Below, piece by piece: positions 48,767 through 58,335 of a stretch of 64,000 nucleotides of DNA. Below the pieces are notes generated by a model. It worked only from the letters and a program-made list of their open reading frames with translations, was not told the DNA's origin and searched no databases. The DNA comes from Vagococcus xieshaowenii (GTDB lineage: Bacteria > Bacillota > Bacilli > Lactobacillales > Vagococcaceae). The translations under genes and the position numbers were made by a program. How positions within the stretch are numbered: position 1 is the stretch's first letter; each line of letters opens with the position of its first letter. The stretch lies in assembly GCF_004792515.1 (NCBI RefSeq), contig NZ_CP038865.1, positions 890,001 through 954,000 on the forward strand, read 5' to 3'.

Positions 48767-49243
48767 ATGCATAAAAAAATAATGACAGGTATTGTCGCAT
48801 TGTTAGTGTTGATAATAGCCGGAAGTGTGTTGATTTTCTTTAAATCTATTCAACCCTATCGTCAAGCAGAGAAAGAGGCCATCTCTTTTGCAAAGAAACA
48901 TGTGGATATTGAGACGGTAGATGAATTTTATTGGTTTAATCGTAAGGAAACAAATTTTACATTAGTCGGTAAAACCTCTAAAGGAAGTGAAATCGTCGTA
49001 TTTATTCCTGAAAGTGGCGATAAGATTAAGGTGATGAAACAATCAGAAGGCATTAACTATGATCAAGTGATGTCACTGATTCATAAAGAATATCAACCTA
49101 ATAAAATTTTAAAAATGAATTTAGGGATGATTAAAAATATTCCACAATGGGAAGTCGTTGTCCAAAATGAAGATGAAAGTCTGACTTACTATTTAATTGA
49201 TTTTGAATCAGGGAAAATGACATCGATGATTGAAAATGTTTAG
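48767..49243 (+). CDS. ypmB: YpmB-family protein (DUF5590)
   Basis: 158 residues: an N-terminal membrane anchor (about 5-28) and an extracytoplasmic PepSY-like domain (YDQVMSLIHKEYQPNKILKMNLG, WEVVVQNEDESLTYYLIDFESGK). This matches YpmB, which lies between dinG and aspB in Bacillus as it does here. Function unknown. AATGGAGGTTCAAAA precedes the ATG, and the stop is about 18 bases before the aspB start. Confidence 0.9.
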   Translation: MHKKIMTGIVALLVLIIAGSVLIFFKSIQPYRQAEKEAISFAKKHVDIETVDEFYWFNRKETNFTLVGKTSKGSEIVVFIPESGDKIKVMKQSEGINYDQVMSLIHKEYQPNKILKMNLGMIKNIPQWEVVVQNEDESLTYYLIDFESGKMTSMIENV

Positions 49244-49261
49244 AAATTGGAGGAACCAACG

Positions 49262-50449
49262 ATGAATTTATCACAAAGAGCAAGACAATTAACACCTTCA
49301 GCCACACTTGCTACTGCTCAAAAAGCAATGGAATTAAAAAAAACCGGTGTTGATGTTATTAGTTTAACGTTAGGACAACCTGATTTTGTCACACCAATTA
49401 ATATTCAACAAGCAGCTATTTTATCAATTGAAAATGGCGAGGCAAGTTTTTATGCACCATCTAATGGTATTTACCCATTACGTCAAGCGATTATTGATCG
49501 GATTGAAACAGATCACGGCTATCGCTATTCATTAGATGAGGTAGTGGTGAGTGAAGGGGCAAAATTTGGTTTGTATGCGTTATTTCAAGTTTTATTAGAT
49601 AAAGAAGATGAAGTGATTATCCCAGTGCCTTACTGGGTTAGTTATGCTGAACAAGTCAAACTGGCAGATGGGACACCTATTTTTGTTGAAGCAAAAGAGA
49701 CGAACCAATTCAAAGTGACCGTTGAAGATTTAGAAAATGCGAGAACAGACAAAACCAAACTTGTGATTATTAATTCACCATCTAATCCAACGGGTATGCT
49801 CTATTCAAAACATGAATTAGAAGCAATTGGTAATTGGGCAGTTAAACATAATGTCTTTATAGTAGCAGATGAAATATACGGTCAATTGATTTATAATGGC
49901 AATGAGTTTACGTCAATGATTGAATTATCTGATGCTATTCGCAAGCAAACATTTATTATTAATGGGGTATCAAAAAGCTACGCGATGACAGGTTGGCGTA
50001 TAGGCTATGTACTAGGTGATAAAGAGGTAATTAAAGCAATTAATACGATTAATAGTCAATCTATTAGTAATTGTGGAACCGTTAGTCAATATGCTGCAGT
50101 AGAAGCACTGAGTGGCCCTCAAGTATCCGTTGAAACGATGCGTAAGTCATTTGAAGAACGATTAAATACCATTTATCCATTAGTTGAAGCCTTGCCTGGT
50201 GTTTCAATTGAAAAACCAAAAAGTGCCTTTTATTTATATCCAAATGTTAGACAAACTATGACACTTTGTGGGTATGACAATGTCACAGCATTTGTTGATG
50301 ATTTATTAGAAGAAGCTCATGTGGCAGTTGTAAGTGGTGAAGGGTTTGGAACAAAAGATCACATTCGTATTAGTTATGCAACAAATATTGAAACAATCAA
50401 AAAAGGTGTGGAAAGAATTGCATCTTTTATTGAAAAAAAGCAGAAATAA
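49262..50449 (+). CDS. aspB: Pyridoxal phosphate aminotransferase (aspartate type)
   Basis: 395 residues, fold type I aminotransferase, class I-gamma. Interconverts aspartate and oxaloacetate with glutamate/2-oxoglutarate. N-terminal RARQLTPSATLA, LGQPDFVTP, NSPSNPTGMLY, ADEIYGQLIY and the PLP lysine K238 in GVSKSYAMTGWRIGY are visible, and IRISYATN holds the substrate-carboxylate Arg. The ATG at 49262 follows TTGGAGGAACCAACG. Its link to asnS suggests a supply of aspartate/asparagine. Confidence 0.95.
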   Translation: MNLSQRARQLTPSATLATAQKAMELKKTGVDVISLTLGQPDFVTPINIQQAAILSIENGEASFYAPSNGIYPLRQAIIDRIETDHGYRYSLDEVVVSEGAKFGLYALFQVLLDKEDEVIIPVPYWVSYAEQVKLADGTPIFVEAKETNQFKVTVEDLENARTDKTKLVIINSPSNPTGMLYSKHELEAIGNWAVKHNVFIVADEIYGQLIYNGNEFTSMIELSDAIRKQTFIINGVSKSYAMTGWRIGYVLGDKEVIKAINTINSQSISNCGTVSQYAAVEALSGPQVSVETMRKSFEERLNTIYPLVEALPGVSIEKPKSAFYLYPNVRQTMTLCGYDNVTAFVDDLLEEAHVAVVSGEGFGTKDHIRISYATNIETIKKGVERIASFIEKKQK

Positions 50450-50499
50450 CGATATAGTATTATTAATGCTAATGAAACAGTGAAGGGGAGATTTAAGAG

Positions 50500-51798
50500 A
50501 TGGAAAGAATTCGTATTATTGATTCTAAAGACCACGTAGGCGAAATCGTTCAAATTGGTGGTTGGATTGCTAATAAACGTTCAAGCGGAAAAATCGCTTT
50601 TTTACAATTACGTGATGGCTCAGCCTTTTTCCAAGGTGTAGTCGTAAAAACAGAAGTACCGGAAGAGGTATTTAATACAGCAAAAGGGTTAAGTCAAGAA
50701 ACATCAGTTATTGTAACCGGTGAAATTCGTGAAGATTCACGTTCAAAATTTGGTTATGAAATTGGTATTCAAAATATTGAAGTAGTAGGCGAAAGTAATG
50801 ACTACCCTATTACACCAAAAGAACATGGTACTGACTTCTTAATGGATAATCGTCATTTGTGGTTACGTTCAAGTCGTCAACATGCCATTATGCAAATTCG
50901 TAACGAAATTATTCGTGCAACTTATGAATTTTATAACAGCCGTGGATTTACTAAGATTGATCCACCAATCTTAACAAGTAGCGCACCAGAAGGAACAACA
51001 GAGTTATTTTCTACTGATTACTTTGGTCAAGATGCTTATCTATCTCAAACAGGTCAGTTGTATGCTGAAGCAGCGGCAATGGCATTTGGTAAAGTATTCT
51101 CATTTGGTCCAACATTCCGTGCTGAAAAATCTAAAACACGTCGTCATTTGACTGAATTTTGGATGATTGAACCAGAAATGGCATTTGTTAAGCATGAAGA
51201 AAGTTTACAAGTTCAAGAGCAGTATGTAGCATTCTTGGTACAATCAGTATTAGACAATTGTGATTATGCGTTAGACGTTTTAGGTCGAGACAAAGAGTTA
51301 TTAAAAATCTATACAGAATTACCATTCCCACGCATTTCATATGATGATGCGATTAAATTATTAAACGAAAATGATTTCGATGATATTACATGGGGCGATG
51401 ATTTTGGTTCACCTCATGAAACATTTATTGCTAACCATTTTAGCAAGCCAGTGTTTATTACAAACTATCCTAAAGGTATCAAACCATTCTACATGCCATC
51501 ACCAGAAGATCGCGATGATGTTGTGATTTGTGCAGACTTAATTGCGCCAGAAGGTTACGGTGAGATTATTGGTGGTAGTGAACGTGCGATTGGTTATGAT
51601 AATATGAAACAACGTTTAGAAGAAAACAACTTGAGCCTTGATGAATACGGTTGGTATTTAGATTTAAATAAATACGGTCCAGTTCCACATTCAGGATTTG
51701 GTTTAGGTTTAGAACGTGCAGTTACATGGATTTCAGGTATTGAACATATCCGTGAAGCTAGCCCATTCCCACGTATGTTACACAGAATTTACCCATAG
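50500..51798 (+). CDS. asnS: Asparaginyl-tRNA synthetase
   Basis: 432 residues. Class II aminoacyl-tRNA synthetase that charges tRNA-Asn. The N-terminal OB-fold anticodon domain (about 1-110; [20 protein letters not shown]) is followed by the catalytic core: motif 2 [21 protein letters not shown] and motif 3 [15 protein letters not shown], with [14 protein letters not shown]. Length is normal. AAGGGGAGATTTAAGAG precedes the ATG. No T-box precedes it; it seems to be read from the upstream cluster. In Bacillus dnaD follows; here a terminator and a GntR gene do. Confidence 0.97.
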   Translation: MERIRIIDSKDHVGEIVQIGGWIANKRSSGKIAFLQLRDGSAFFQGVVVKTEVPEEVFNTAKGLSQETSVIVTGEIREDSRSKFGYEIGIQNIEVVGESNDYPITPKEHGTDFLMDNRHLWLRSSRQHAIMQIRNEIIRATYEFYNSRGFTKIDPPILTSSAPEGTTELFSTDYFGQDAYLSQTGQLYAEAAAMAFGKVFSFGPTFRAEKSKTRRHLTEFWMIEPEMAFVKHEESLQVQEQYVAFLVQSVLDNCDYALDVLGRDKELLKIYTELPFPRISYDDAIKLLNENDFDDITWGDDFGSPHETFIANHFSKPVFITNYPKGIKPFYMPSPEDRDDVVICADLIAPEGYGEIIGGSERAIGYDNMKQRLEENNLSLDEYGWYLDLNKYGPVPHSGFGLGLERAVTWISGIEHIREASPFPRMLHRIYP

Positions 51799-51813
51799 AA
51801 TAACAGTTAATGT

Positions 51814-51841
51814 AAGAGTCCTTTTATAGGGCTCTTTTTTT
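51814..51841 (+). terminator. Terminator after asnS
   Basis: AAGAGTCCT pairs with AGGGCTCTT, and Ts follow. Confidence 0.82.
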
Positions 51842-51880
51842 ATGGGGAAATAGTTAGTAGTTATTTAAATTTTTTTCTAC

Positions 51881-51909
51881 TTGACAGTCTTAAGTGTGTT
51901 GGTTAGTAT
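51881..51909 (+). promoter_or_regulatory. Sigma-A promoter of the GntR-ABC operon
   Basis: TTGACA and TAGTAT are separated by 17 bases, 39 bases before the TTG start of the regulator gene. GTGT (51895-51898) and ACAC (51914-51917) bracket the -10 box and could be ends of an operator for the regulator. Confidence 0.75.
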
Positions 51910-51947
51910 AGTACACATAGAACAGTTAGATGGAAGGAGGAATAACA

Positions 51948-52337
51948 TTGCAACTTGATAAAAGGAGTCGCAAGCCGCTCTATGAGCAAGTGGTTTATGG
52001 AATAAAACAAGATATTATGTTAGGAATTCTTGAGGTGAATGAAAAATTACCTTCTGTTAGAGAATTAGCTAGCCAATTGTTGATTAATCCAAATACAATC
52101 AGTAAGGCTTATAAGCAACTTGAATCGGAAGGGATTATTATGACCATTCGTGGGAAAGGAACTTTCGTGGCAGAACAGGTCAATACAGCACGTGATGAAC
52201 GCAAAGTTCAAGCAATTAAAGAAAAACTAATTGAGTTAGTGGTTGAAGCAAATTATCAACAGGTTGGTGAAGGGGAATTATTGGCTTGGATTAAGGAAGC
52301 TGTAAAGTCAAACGGAGGAATGAAAAATGAAAGTTGA
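51948..52337 (+). CDS. GntR-family regulator, YtrA subfamily
   Basis: 129 residues. An N-terminal winged helix (about 5-75; LYEQVVYGIKQDIMLGIL, LPSVRELASQLLINPNTISKAYKQLESEG, IRGKGTFV) is followed by a short helical dimerisation tail of about 50 residues. This is the compact YtrA type, which usually represses the ABC genes behind it. The start is a TTG at 51948 behind GGAAGGAGG; the ATG at 51930 precedes that site. It overlaps the ATPase gene by 11 bases, so it is autoregulated and coupled. Confidence 0.92.
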   Translation: MQLDKRSRKPLYEQVVYGIKQDIMLGILEVNEKLPSVRELASQLLINPNTISKAYKQLESEGIIMTIRGKGTFVAEQVNTARDERKVQAIKEKLIELVVEANYQQVGEGELLAWIKEAVKSNGGMKNES

Positions 52338-53235
52338 ACATTTAAGTAAAGAAATAGAACAACGTTTAATTATTGATGATGTAAATTTTGAATTAAAAAA
52401 AGGAGAAATAGTTGGTCTGATTGGTCGAAATGGTGAAGGGAAAACCACTATTTTTCGCTTGATTGCTAATCACTATAACAAAACAAAGGGACATATATTT
52501 ATTAATGAAGAAAACATCGATCGTCATCGTGAGCTTTATAGCCAAATTTTTTATATAGACAGTCAGTATCATAGTTTAAGTGGCATGACACCAAAGACTA
52601 TAGCTAAACAGTATCAAGAGCTATATCCATCGTTTGATACGCATCGTTTTTTAGGATTAGTTGATGCCTATCAATTGCCTATAAATAAATCTTACCGAAC
52701 ATACTCAAAAGGTATGCAAGGGTTATTGCTTATTATTTTGGCTATTTGTACTAATGCAACGTATATTTTATTAGATGAGCCATTAGATGGGTTAGATTTT
52801 TATGTGAAGAAGCAAGCACTACAATTGATGTTAGAAGAAGTAGCCGAGGCTAAAAAAACATTGCTGATTAGCTCACATAATTTACTGGAGTTAGAGTACA
52901 TTATAGACCGAGCATTAATTATTAAAAAAGGTCGCCTAGTTAAAAATTATCAATTAAACGAAGTGAAGGAATCGATTAAGAAGATTCAAATGATATTCCC
53001 AAATAATGAGTTGCCACGGTTAGTAACTGAAAATGCAACTATTTTAGAATCTCGTGGTAAAGTGACAGTAGCGCTTTTCCATCAACTTTCGCCAGAATTA
53101 ATAACTGAAATTTCAAGCCATGAACCTATATTATTTGAAGAATTACCAGTTAGTCTTGAAGATGTTGTAGCATCACAAGTTTTAGATGATACAGAGTTAG
53201 TAATAGCTAAAAAAGGAGGGAATGCTGATGAATAA
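52327..53235 (+). CDS. ABC transporter ATPase (YtrB-like)
   Basis: 302 residues. Walker A GRNGEGKTT (about 33-41), Walker B TYILLDEPLDGLD and H-loop LISSHN are intact. The signature reads YSKGMQG where most ATPases have LSGGQ, a form seen in the YtrB/EcsA-type group. A C-terminal extension of about 90 residues (from 210) follows the core. It pairs with the membrane gene downstream, overlapping it by 8 bases. Related operons respond to cell-wall antibiotics; the substrate here is unknown. Confidence 0.9.
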   Translation: MKVEHLSKEIEQRLIIDDVNFELKKGEIVGLIGRNGEGKTTIFRLIANHYNKTKGHIFINEENIDRHRELYSQIFYIDSQYHSLSGMTPKTIAKQYQELYPSFDTHRFLGLVDAYQLPINKSYRTYSKGMQGLLLIILAICTNATYILLDEPLDGLDFYVKKQALQLMLEEVAEAKKTLLISSHNLLELEYIIDRALIIKKGRLVKNYQLNEVKESIKKIQMIFPNNELPRLVTENATILESRGKVTVALFHQLSPELITEISSHEPILFEELPVSLEDVVASQVLDDTELVIAKKGGNADE

Positions 53236-54403
53236 TTCTTTACTAAAAATCATTTGGCAACGCCATAAATTAATCTTACTTGTTGCAGTAGCGGTTATTA
53301 TTGGAAGTTATATACAATCAACTGTATCTCAATACAATAGTTGGAAAGATCAGGATGACTATTATCATTCGAAGGTATTTAAAGAAAATTTTTATGAAGA
53401 AATGAAAGAAAACAAAAAAGCTGGCATAGATGGCGTAATGTCTTCTATAACGGATGAAGGAGAAGAGCAGTTTACTAATAATTTCAAAGAGTATCAAGAA
53501 CAGAGTATTGAAAACAACAAGGTGTTTAGTCAAGATTATTATGGTATAAACTACTATGGTAGTAACTTTTTTACTCTCGTTTCGTTATTAACTATTTTCT
53601 TAGGGTTAGCAGTCTTTCTATATGATAATAATGCTAACTTTAATCAAGCGTTGTTTTCTTCACGTTTTACAAGGAAACAAATTTTTAATAGTAAATTAGG
53701 AATGTTTAGCTTAGCTTTTTTTACTAGTCATATTATAGGAACGATTATTTACTTGCTGGGTATATTTAAGTCAATACCCAAAGAAAATCTAGCTGTTTCT
53801 GTGGGAGAATTAATACCAAGCGTAGTGGCGTGTTTGTTGCTGGGTGCATGTTTCTTTTACGTATCAGTTTTGGCAGGTATTATTATGGGACAATGGTTAT
53901 TTGCAGCTCCAACCGTGATGGCCTTTTTCTTATCGATAGATTATTTTAAAAGTAGTATAGTTGATTGGATGATTATATTTAATGGTGAGTATGATGATTA
54001 TACAAATGGCACTGGGATTGATTATACGCGTTACTCCTTAGACAATTGGGTAAGTGACTATAGCAATAATAGTGTCCCAATATCACAATGGATAAGCATG
54101 GTTATCATTATAGTGGGATGTATCGGTGTGAGCTATTGGTTGTTCCAACAATTAAGCACAGATAATGCGCATCAATATTTAGCCTTTGATTTCTTGAAAA
54201 AACCTGTTTTAATAACGGCGATGATTTATATTTTCTTCAGTGTTTTTTCAGTGGATTTATACGGTGGTATTATCTATGAAAAAATGAGCACCCTAGTTAT
54301 CATGATCGCTATGATGCTAGTGTCAATGATTTTGATATATGTTGTATTTCATTTACTTATTTATCGTGAGCTGCCATTTAAAATGAAGCAAAGTAGATCA
54401 TAA
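53228..54403 (+). CDS. ABC transporter membrane subunit
   Basis: 391 residues. One membrane segment near the N terminus (about 13-30) is followed by an extracytoplasmic region of about 80 residues rich in Lys/Glu/Tyr, then about five more segments (roughly 105-120, 145-165, 185-220, 285-305, 320-380). It is an ABC-2-like permease without a recognised subfamily. Two in-frame ATG codons exist; the one at 53228 has good spacing from AAAGGAGGG, the one at 53222 does not. It ends at a strong terminator. Confidence 0.85.
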   Translation: MNNSLLKIIWQRHKLILLVAVAVIIGSYIQSTVSQYNSWKDQDDYYHSKVFKENFYEEMKENKKAGIDGVMSSITDEGEEQFTNNFKEYQEQSIENNKVFSQDYYGINYYGSNFFTLVSLLTIFLGLAVFLYDNNANFNQALFSSRFTRKQIFNSKLGMFSLAFFTSHIIGTIIYLLGIFKSIPKENLAVSVGELIPSVVACLLLGACFFYVSVLAGIIMGQWLFAAPTVMAFFLSIDYFKSSIVDWMIIFNGEYDDYTNGTGIDYTRYSLDNWVSDYSNNSVPISQWISMVIIIVGCIGVSYWLFQQLSTDNAHQYLAFDFLKKPVLITAMIYIFFSVFSVDLYGGIIYEKMSTLVIMIAMMLVSMILIYVVFHLLIYRELPFKMKQSRS

Positions 54404-54425
54404 TAATTAATAAATAACTAATATG

Positions 54426-54458
54426 AAAAGTACGAATTAAATATTCGTACTTTTTTTT
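54426..54458 (+). terminator. Terminator after the GntR-ABC operon
   Basis: AAAAGTACGAAT pairs with ATTCGTACTTTT, followed by a run of eight Ts. It separates this operon from the next ABC module. Confidence 0.92.
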
Positions 54459-54530
54459 CGCAATTTGTATATTAAAAGTAGATTTATTTAACGTTAATTG
54501 GTATATTATAATGAATAAAGGGGGGATTTT

Positions 54531-56066
54531 ATGAATTACATACAAAGAGCTTGGGCAAGTGTCGCACGCAAGAAAGGCAAGTCATTGATTTTATTTGCAG
54601 TTATTTTTATTTTAGGAAACGTGATTGCAGGAGCTATTGCCATTCAGCAAGCCACAGGGAACGTTGAAAAAAATATTAAAAAGTCATTAAATGCAACCGC
54701 TACATTAACGGTTGACTATGATAAATTAGAAAAGGTTTCAGAAGATTTTGATTATAATGATTTGAAATCGCAAGATATTAAAGTGGTCAATCAGATTGGT
54801 GAATTACCTCAAGTTGAATATATGGATTACACAATGAACGCATATGAACAAACGAAAAAAATAAAAACGATTACGTCTGATAATATGGGTGGTATGTCAG
54901 GTCTTAATTATTCGGGAGGTAACCAACCCGAAATTAGTGATATTAAAAAAGGAATCATCCAACTAAAAGATGGTCGTGTCTTTTCAGAAAGTGATATTAA
55001 TGAAGGGAAGCAAGTGGGGTTAATTTCTACAGAATTGGCAAAAGCCAATCATCTGAAAATAGGGGATAAAATGGTGATAGATCAAATACAAGATTTTTCT
55101 TGGATTGATGATAGCGCTGAATCTGAGAGCGAAGGAATGGTTGAAGAACCAGTACTAACTAAAGATAATAGTGTAACAGTTAATTTATCGATTGAGATAA
55201 TTGGCTTTTTTGATTTAGTTGACAAGTCAAAAGAAGCAAGTAAATCTGATAATGAAGAAGACAAATTTGCTTCAGAAATGCAAAAAATTGAGTTACAAAA
55301 TACCGTGTATATGCCCAATAAGACGATCGTCAAGAATACACGTCAAATTGCTGAAGCAGTCAAAAAAGCAAATCCATCTTTTTATGACAATATGTATGGA
55401 GATTTATCTCTTGATGAGATTGAAAAGGAGTATTCATTTGGTCAACCGTTTTATATGTTGAAATCACCAGAAGATGCCGAATCGTTTAGAGAAGATGCAC
55501 AGGCATTGTTAACGAAATACGAGAAAGTCTTACTTTCAACTGACCAGTATAATGAAGTTGCAGGACCATTAAATCAAATGTCGAAGTTAGCTAATATTGT
55601 ACTGTGGGTAGCAATTGGTGCTTCAATTATCATTGTTACTTTAGTTGTGTTGCTATTCTTGCGTGATCGTAAACATGAATTAGGCGTTTACTTATCAATG
55701 GGTGAGAAACGTCGCAAAGTAATCGGTCAAATAATAATTGAAGTGATGTTAATTGGTTTTGTCGCATTAAGCGCGTCTGTTGTTAGTGGTAATTTTGTGG
55801 CTAAATCAGTCTCCAATTCAATGATTGCAGCCAATGTTAAGAAAGAAAATGAAACAGCACAGGATGATTATAAATCAGAATTTGAATATCAATATTTGGG
55901 CGGCAAGAGCGTTAGTCAAGAGGACGTGTTGGATGCGTATGAGGTGAAATTAACACCTAAATTTATTGGATTATTTTATGCTGCAGGTTTAGGTGTGATT
56001 ATATTATCGGTCCTAGTACCGTTATTGTACATTGTCAGACTAAATCCTAAGAAAATACTAATGTAA
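54531..56066 (+). CDS. FtsX-like ABC permease
   Basis: 511 residues in the MacB topology: one membrane segment (about 17-40), a large extracytoplasmic domain (about 41-355), then three segments (about 358-380, 402-425 and 482-505). The FtsX-like core includes RDRKHELGVYLSMGEKRRKVIGQIIIE. A second extracytoplasmic loop of about 50 residues lies before the last helix. TATAAT at 54507 and AAAGGGGGGATTTT precede the ATG. It is the first gene of a three-gene unit with an ATPase and a PASTA protein. Confidence 0.9.
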   Translation: MNYIQRAWASVARKKGKSLILFAVIFILGNVIAGAIAIQQATGNVEKNIKKSLNATATLTVDYDKLEKVSEDFDYNDLKSQDIKVVNQIGELPQVEYMDYTMNAYEQTKKIKTITSDNMGGMSGLNYSGGNQPEISDIKKGIIQLKDGRVFSESDINEGKQVGLISTELAKANHLKIGDKMVIDQIQDFSWIDDSAESESEGMVEEPVLTKDNSVTVNLSIEIIGFFDLVDKSKEASKSDNEEDKFASEMQKIELQNTVYMPNKTIVKNTRQIAEAVKKANPSFYDNMYGDLSLDEIEKEYSFGQPFYMLKSPEDAESFREDAQALLTKYEKVLLSTDQYNEVAGPLNQMSKLANIVLWVAIGASIIIVTLVVLLFLRDRKHELGVYLSMGEKRRKVIGQIIIEVMLIGFVALSASVVSGNFVAKSVSNSMIAANVKKENETAQDDYKSEFEYQYLGGKSVSQEDVLDAYEVKLTPKFIGLFYAAGLGVIILSVLVPLLYIVRLNPKKILM

Positions 56067-56079
56067 GGAGCGAAGAGTA

Positions 56080-56754
56080 ATGGCGATACTAGAAGCGAAA
56101 AATATTAATTACTATTATCAAGATGGCGATCAAATGAGATATATTTTAAAAGATACTTCTATTAGTTTTGAAAAAGGTAAATTTTATGCGATTGTGGGGC
56201 AATCTGGTTCAGGAAAAACAACCTTTCTTTCGTTATTAAGTGCGTTAGAAACACCTAAAGAAGGCACGATTTATTTTGAAGGGAAAGATATCAAAGAAAT
56301 TGGATATGAACAGTTCCGAAGAGATAATATTAGTATTATTTTTCAAAGCTATAATTTAATTCCATATCTAACAGCTGTTGAAAATGTATTAGTTAATATG
56401 TCTATTACCGACAATGAGTTGCCAGGTAATGAGCGTGAGATTGCGTATAATTTATTGGATTACATAGGACTAGATAAAGCAAAAGCTGATCGTCAAGTTA
56501 ATCAGCTATCAGGTGGAGAACAACAGCGTGTAGCGATTGCACGTTCACTTTCTACAAACGTTGATGTCATTTTAGCCGATGAACCCACCGGTAATTTAGA
56601 TGAGGGAAAAGAAGAAGAGATTATTGAAATCTTTAAGGAGTTAGCACATAAGCATGGAAAATGTGTAATTGTCGTAACCCATTCTGGCGAAATTGCGGAA
56701 CAAGCAGATGCATCAATTACGCTTCGTAAGGGAGGGTTACTGTTTAATGAGTGA
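56080..56754 (+). CDS. MacB/LolD-type ABC transporter ATPase
   Basis: 224 residues. Walker A GQSGSGKTT (about 39-47), Q-loop IIFQSYNLIPYLTAVENVL, signature [14 protein letters not shown] and Walker B VILADEPTGNLDEG are all canonical. It energises the FtsX-like permease encoded just upstream. AAGGAGCGAAGAGTA precedes the ATG. Its last 8 bases overlap the start of the PASTA gene, which couples translation of the two. Confidence 0.93.
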   Translation: MAILEAKNINYYYQDGDQMRYILKDTSISFEKGKFYAIVGQSGSGKTTFLSLLSALETPKEGTIYFEGKDIKEIGYEQFRRDNISIIFQSYNLIPYLTAVENVLVNMSITDNELPGNEREIAYNLLDYIGLDKAKADRQVNQLSGGEQQRVAIARSLSTNVDVILADEPTGNLDEGKEEEIIEIFKELAHKHGKCVIVVTHSGEIAEQADASITLRKGGLLFNE

Positions 56755-58228
56755 TTTTTTATCAAACTTCACCAATGATAATTATGGAAATAAACAACCG
56801 AGAAAAAAAGAACGTCATTCTGATAAATCTCCTCTAGAAGAAACATCTACGGAAGAAAGAACAAATGATTCAGTTGAATTAAATGGAAAAGAGAATGAAC
56901 AAAAATCTCAGTTGAATAACCCAACTGAAAAAAAGGATCAACATAAAACGTCCGCTTCTAGTCAACCTATATTTGATGAAGACACACAGACGATAACAGA
57001 TCCAACTTATCGAAAAAAACAAATAAGAAAAAAGTTACTGATAGCAGTATCTGCCATTATTGTGTTGATGGGATGTTTGTTTGCTTATTATCAATTTTCT
57101 ACTGTTAAGGTACCAGATTTTGTGGGTAAAAATGTGAGTGAAGTAAGAGAATGGGGCGTCGATTCCGGCGTGAAGATTTCACCAGAACAAGTATATGATT
57201 TTGATGAAAAAATTAATGCTGTAGTTAAACAAAATCAAACAGCGGGCAAGCGAATGAAGAAAAAAGACAAATTGATCGTGCAAACAAGTTTAGGTCCTGA
57301 CCCCAAAGAGCTTATCGCTTTGCCAACGTTTGAAGAGATGACCATTACCCAAGCTCAAGAATGGATAGAAAGTAATAAAGCAGAAAACGTTACAATTTCT
57401 GAAGAGTATAATGATAAAGTAGCGGCTAAAAAATTAATCAAACAAGAATTTTCTCAAAAAGATTTCGATAAGAAAAAATATAAACGTGAAGACCAGATGA
57501 TTTTAACCTATTCAAAAGGAAAAGAAGTATTTGAAAAAAATATTGCGATGCCTGATTTTAAGAAAAAAGATAAAGGCAAGTTAGATGAATGGGTGAAAGC
57601 CAATGAAATAAAAGCGACAGTTAAGTGGGTCGATTCTGATGAGGAAAAAGGGAAGGTCCTCACTCAGAGTGTGGAACCAACTGTGAAGGTAGCTAAACGT
57701 GAGTGTTTATCTTTTACTATTTCTAAAGGCAAGCCAATTATTGTGCCGGATTTTTCTCTTTATAACAAGAATACTGTGGAAGAAATTACTGGTTTAACAG
57801 TGCAAGTTAACGAAAAGTTTTCTGATAGCGTGTCGTTTGGGGGGCTTCTTTCACAATCAGTTGAAGCTGGGAAAAAATATTATGAAGGTGAGCCACTTCC
57901 CACTATTACTGTGGAGTACTCGGTTGGACAACCTTATTTACGTTCCTATATAGGAGAGCTAGAGGGGGATTTAGCTGAACGTTTCTTTAATGATTATCAA
58001 TCTAAAGGAGCAAATATTACGTATACCACATACCGAACACCATCAAGTGAGCCAAAAGGAACAGTGGTCAAAATGAGTTTATATAATGAATTTGTTTCAA
58101 CAGACTATCATGTTTCAATCGGCATAAGTGATGGAAGTAAAGCATCTGAGGTACCCAAATACCAAGAGGATGAGCTAGATAAGGAATTACCTGAAACAAA
58201 AGACAGCTTAGAAGATATTGCAAACTAA
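56747..58228 (+). CDS. Membrane-anchored PASTA-domain protein without kinase domain
   Basis: 493 residues. The N-terminal cytoplasmic tail (about 1-95) is highly charged and looks disordered, and one membrane helix follows (about 97-115). The rest is extracytoplasmic and built of repeated PASTA-like units, starting at VKVPDFVGKNVSEV (about 120), LIALPTFEEMTITQA (about 188), IAMPDFKKKDKGKL (about 263) and IIVPDFSLYNKNTV (about 332), with a last related unit (about 400-465). PASTA domains bind muropeptides, lipid II or beta-lactams in PrkC-type kinases and some PBPs. Here there is no kinase or transpeptidase domain, and the gene is coupled to a MacB-like ABC exporter. A cell-wall sensing or accessory role is inferred. 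Confidence 0.88.
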   Translation: MSDFLSNFTNDNYGNKQPRKKERHSDKSPLEETSTEERTNDSVELNGKENEQKSQLNNPTEKKDQHKTSASSQPIFDEDTQTITDPTYRKKQIRKKLLIAVSAIIVLMGCLFAYYQFSTVKVPDFVGKNVSEVREWGVDSGVKISPEQVYDFDEKINAVVKQNQTAGKRMKKKDKLIVQTSLGPDPKELIALPTFEEMTITQAQEWIESNKAENVTISEEYNDKVAAKKLIKQEFSQKDFDKKKYKREDQMILTYSKGKEVFEKNIAMPDFKKKDKGKLDEWVKANEIKATVKWVDSDEEKGKVLTQSVEPTVKVAKRECLSFTISKGKPIIVPDFSLYNKNTVEEITGLTVQVNEKFSDSVSFGGLLSQSVEAGKKYYEGEPLPTITVEYSVGQPYLRSYIGELEGDLAERFFNDYQSKGANITYTTYRTPSSEPKGTVVKMSLYNEFVSTDYHVSIGISDGSKASEVPKYQEDELDKELPETKDSLEDIAN

Positions 58229-58244
58229 AGAACTAAATAGGAAG

Positions 58245-58277
58245 AAGAGTGAGCCAAAGTTTGGCTCACTCTTTTTT
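58245..58277 (+). terminator. Terminator after the ABC-PASTA module
   Basis: AGAGTGAGCCAA pairs with TTGGCTCACTCT with a 3-base loop, followed by Ts. Confidence 0.92.
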
Positions 58278-58307
58278 AGATAAATATCATTTTTGAATAG
58301 AAATCTT

Positions 58308-58335
58308 TTGTTATACCAACGAATTGTGCTATAAT
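58308..58335 (+). promoter_or_regulatory. Promoter of the dnaG-rpoD operon
   Basis: TTGTTA and a perfect TATAAT are 16 bases apart, with TGC before the -10 (extended -10). A leader of about 90 nt follows, in which I see no clear hairpin or known motif. Confidence 0.7.

Noticed and set aside
50450-50499. T-box leader before asnS
   Set aside because: The gap is only 50 bases, without specifier or T-box sequence.
52680-52740. YSKGMQG in the ATPase as a sign of a degenerate, inactive transporter
   Set aside because: Walker A, Walker B and the H-loop are intact and this signature form occurs in the YtrB/EcsA-type group.
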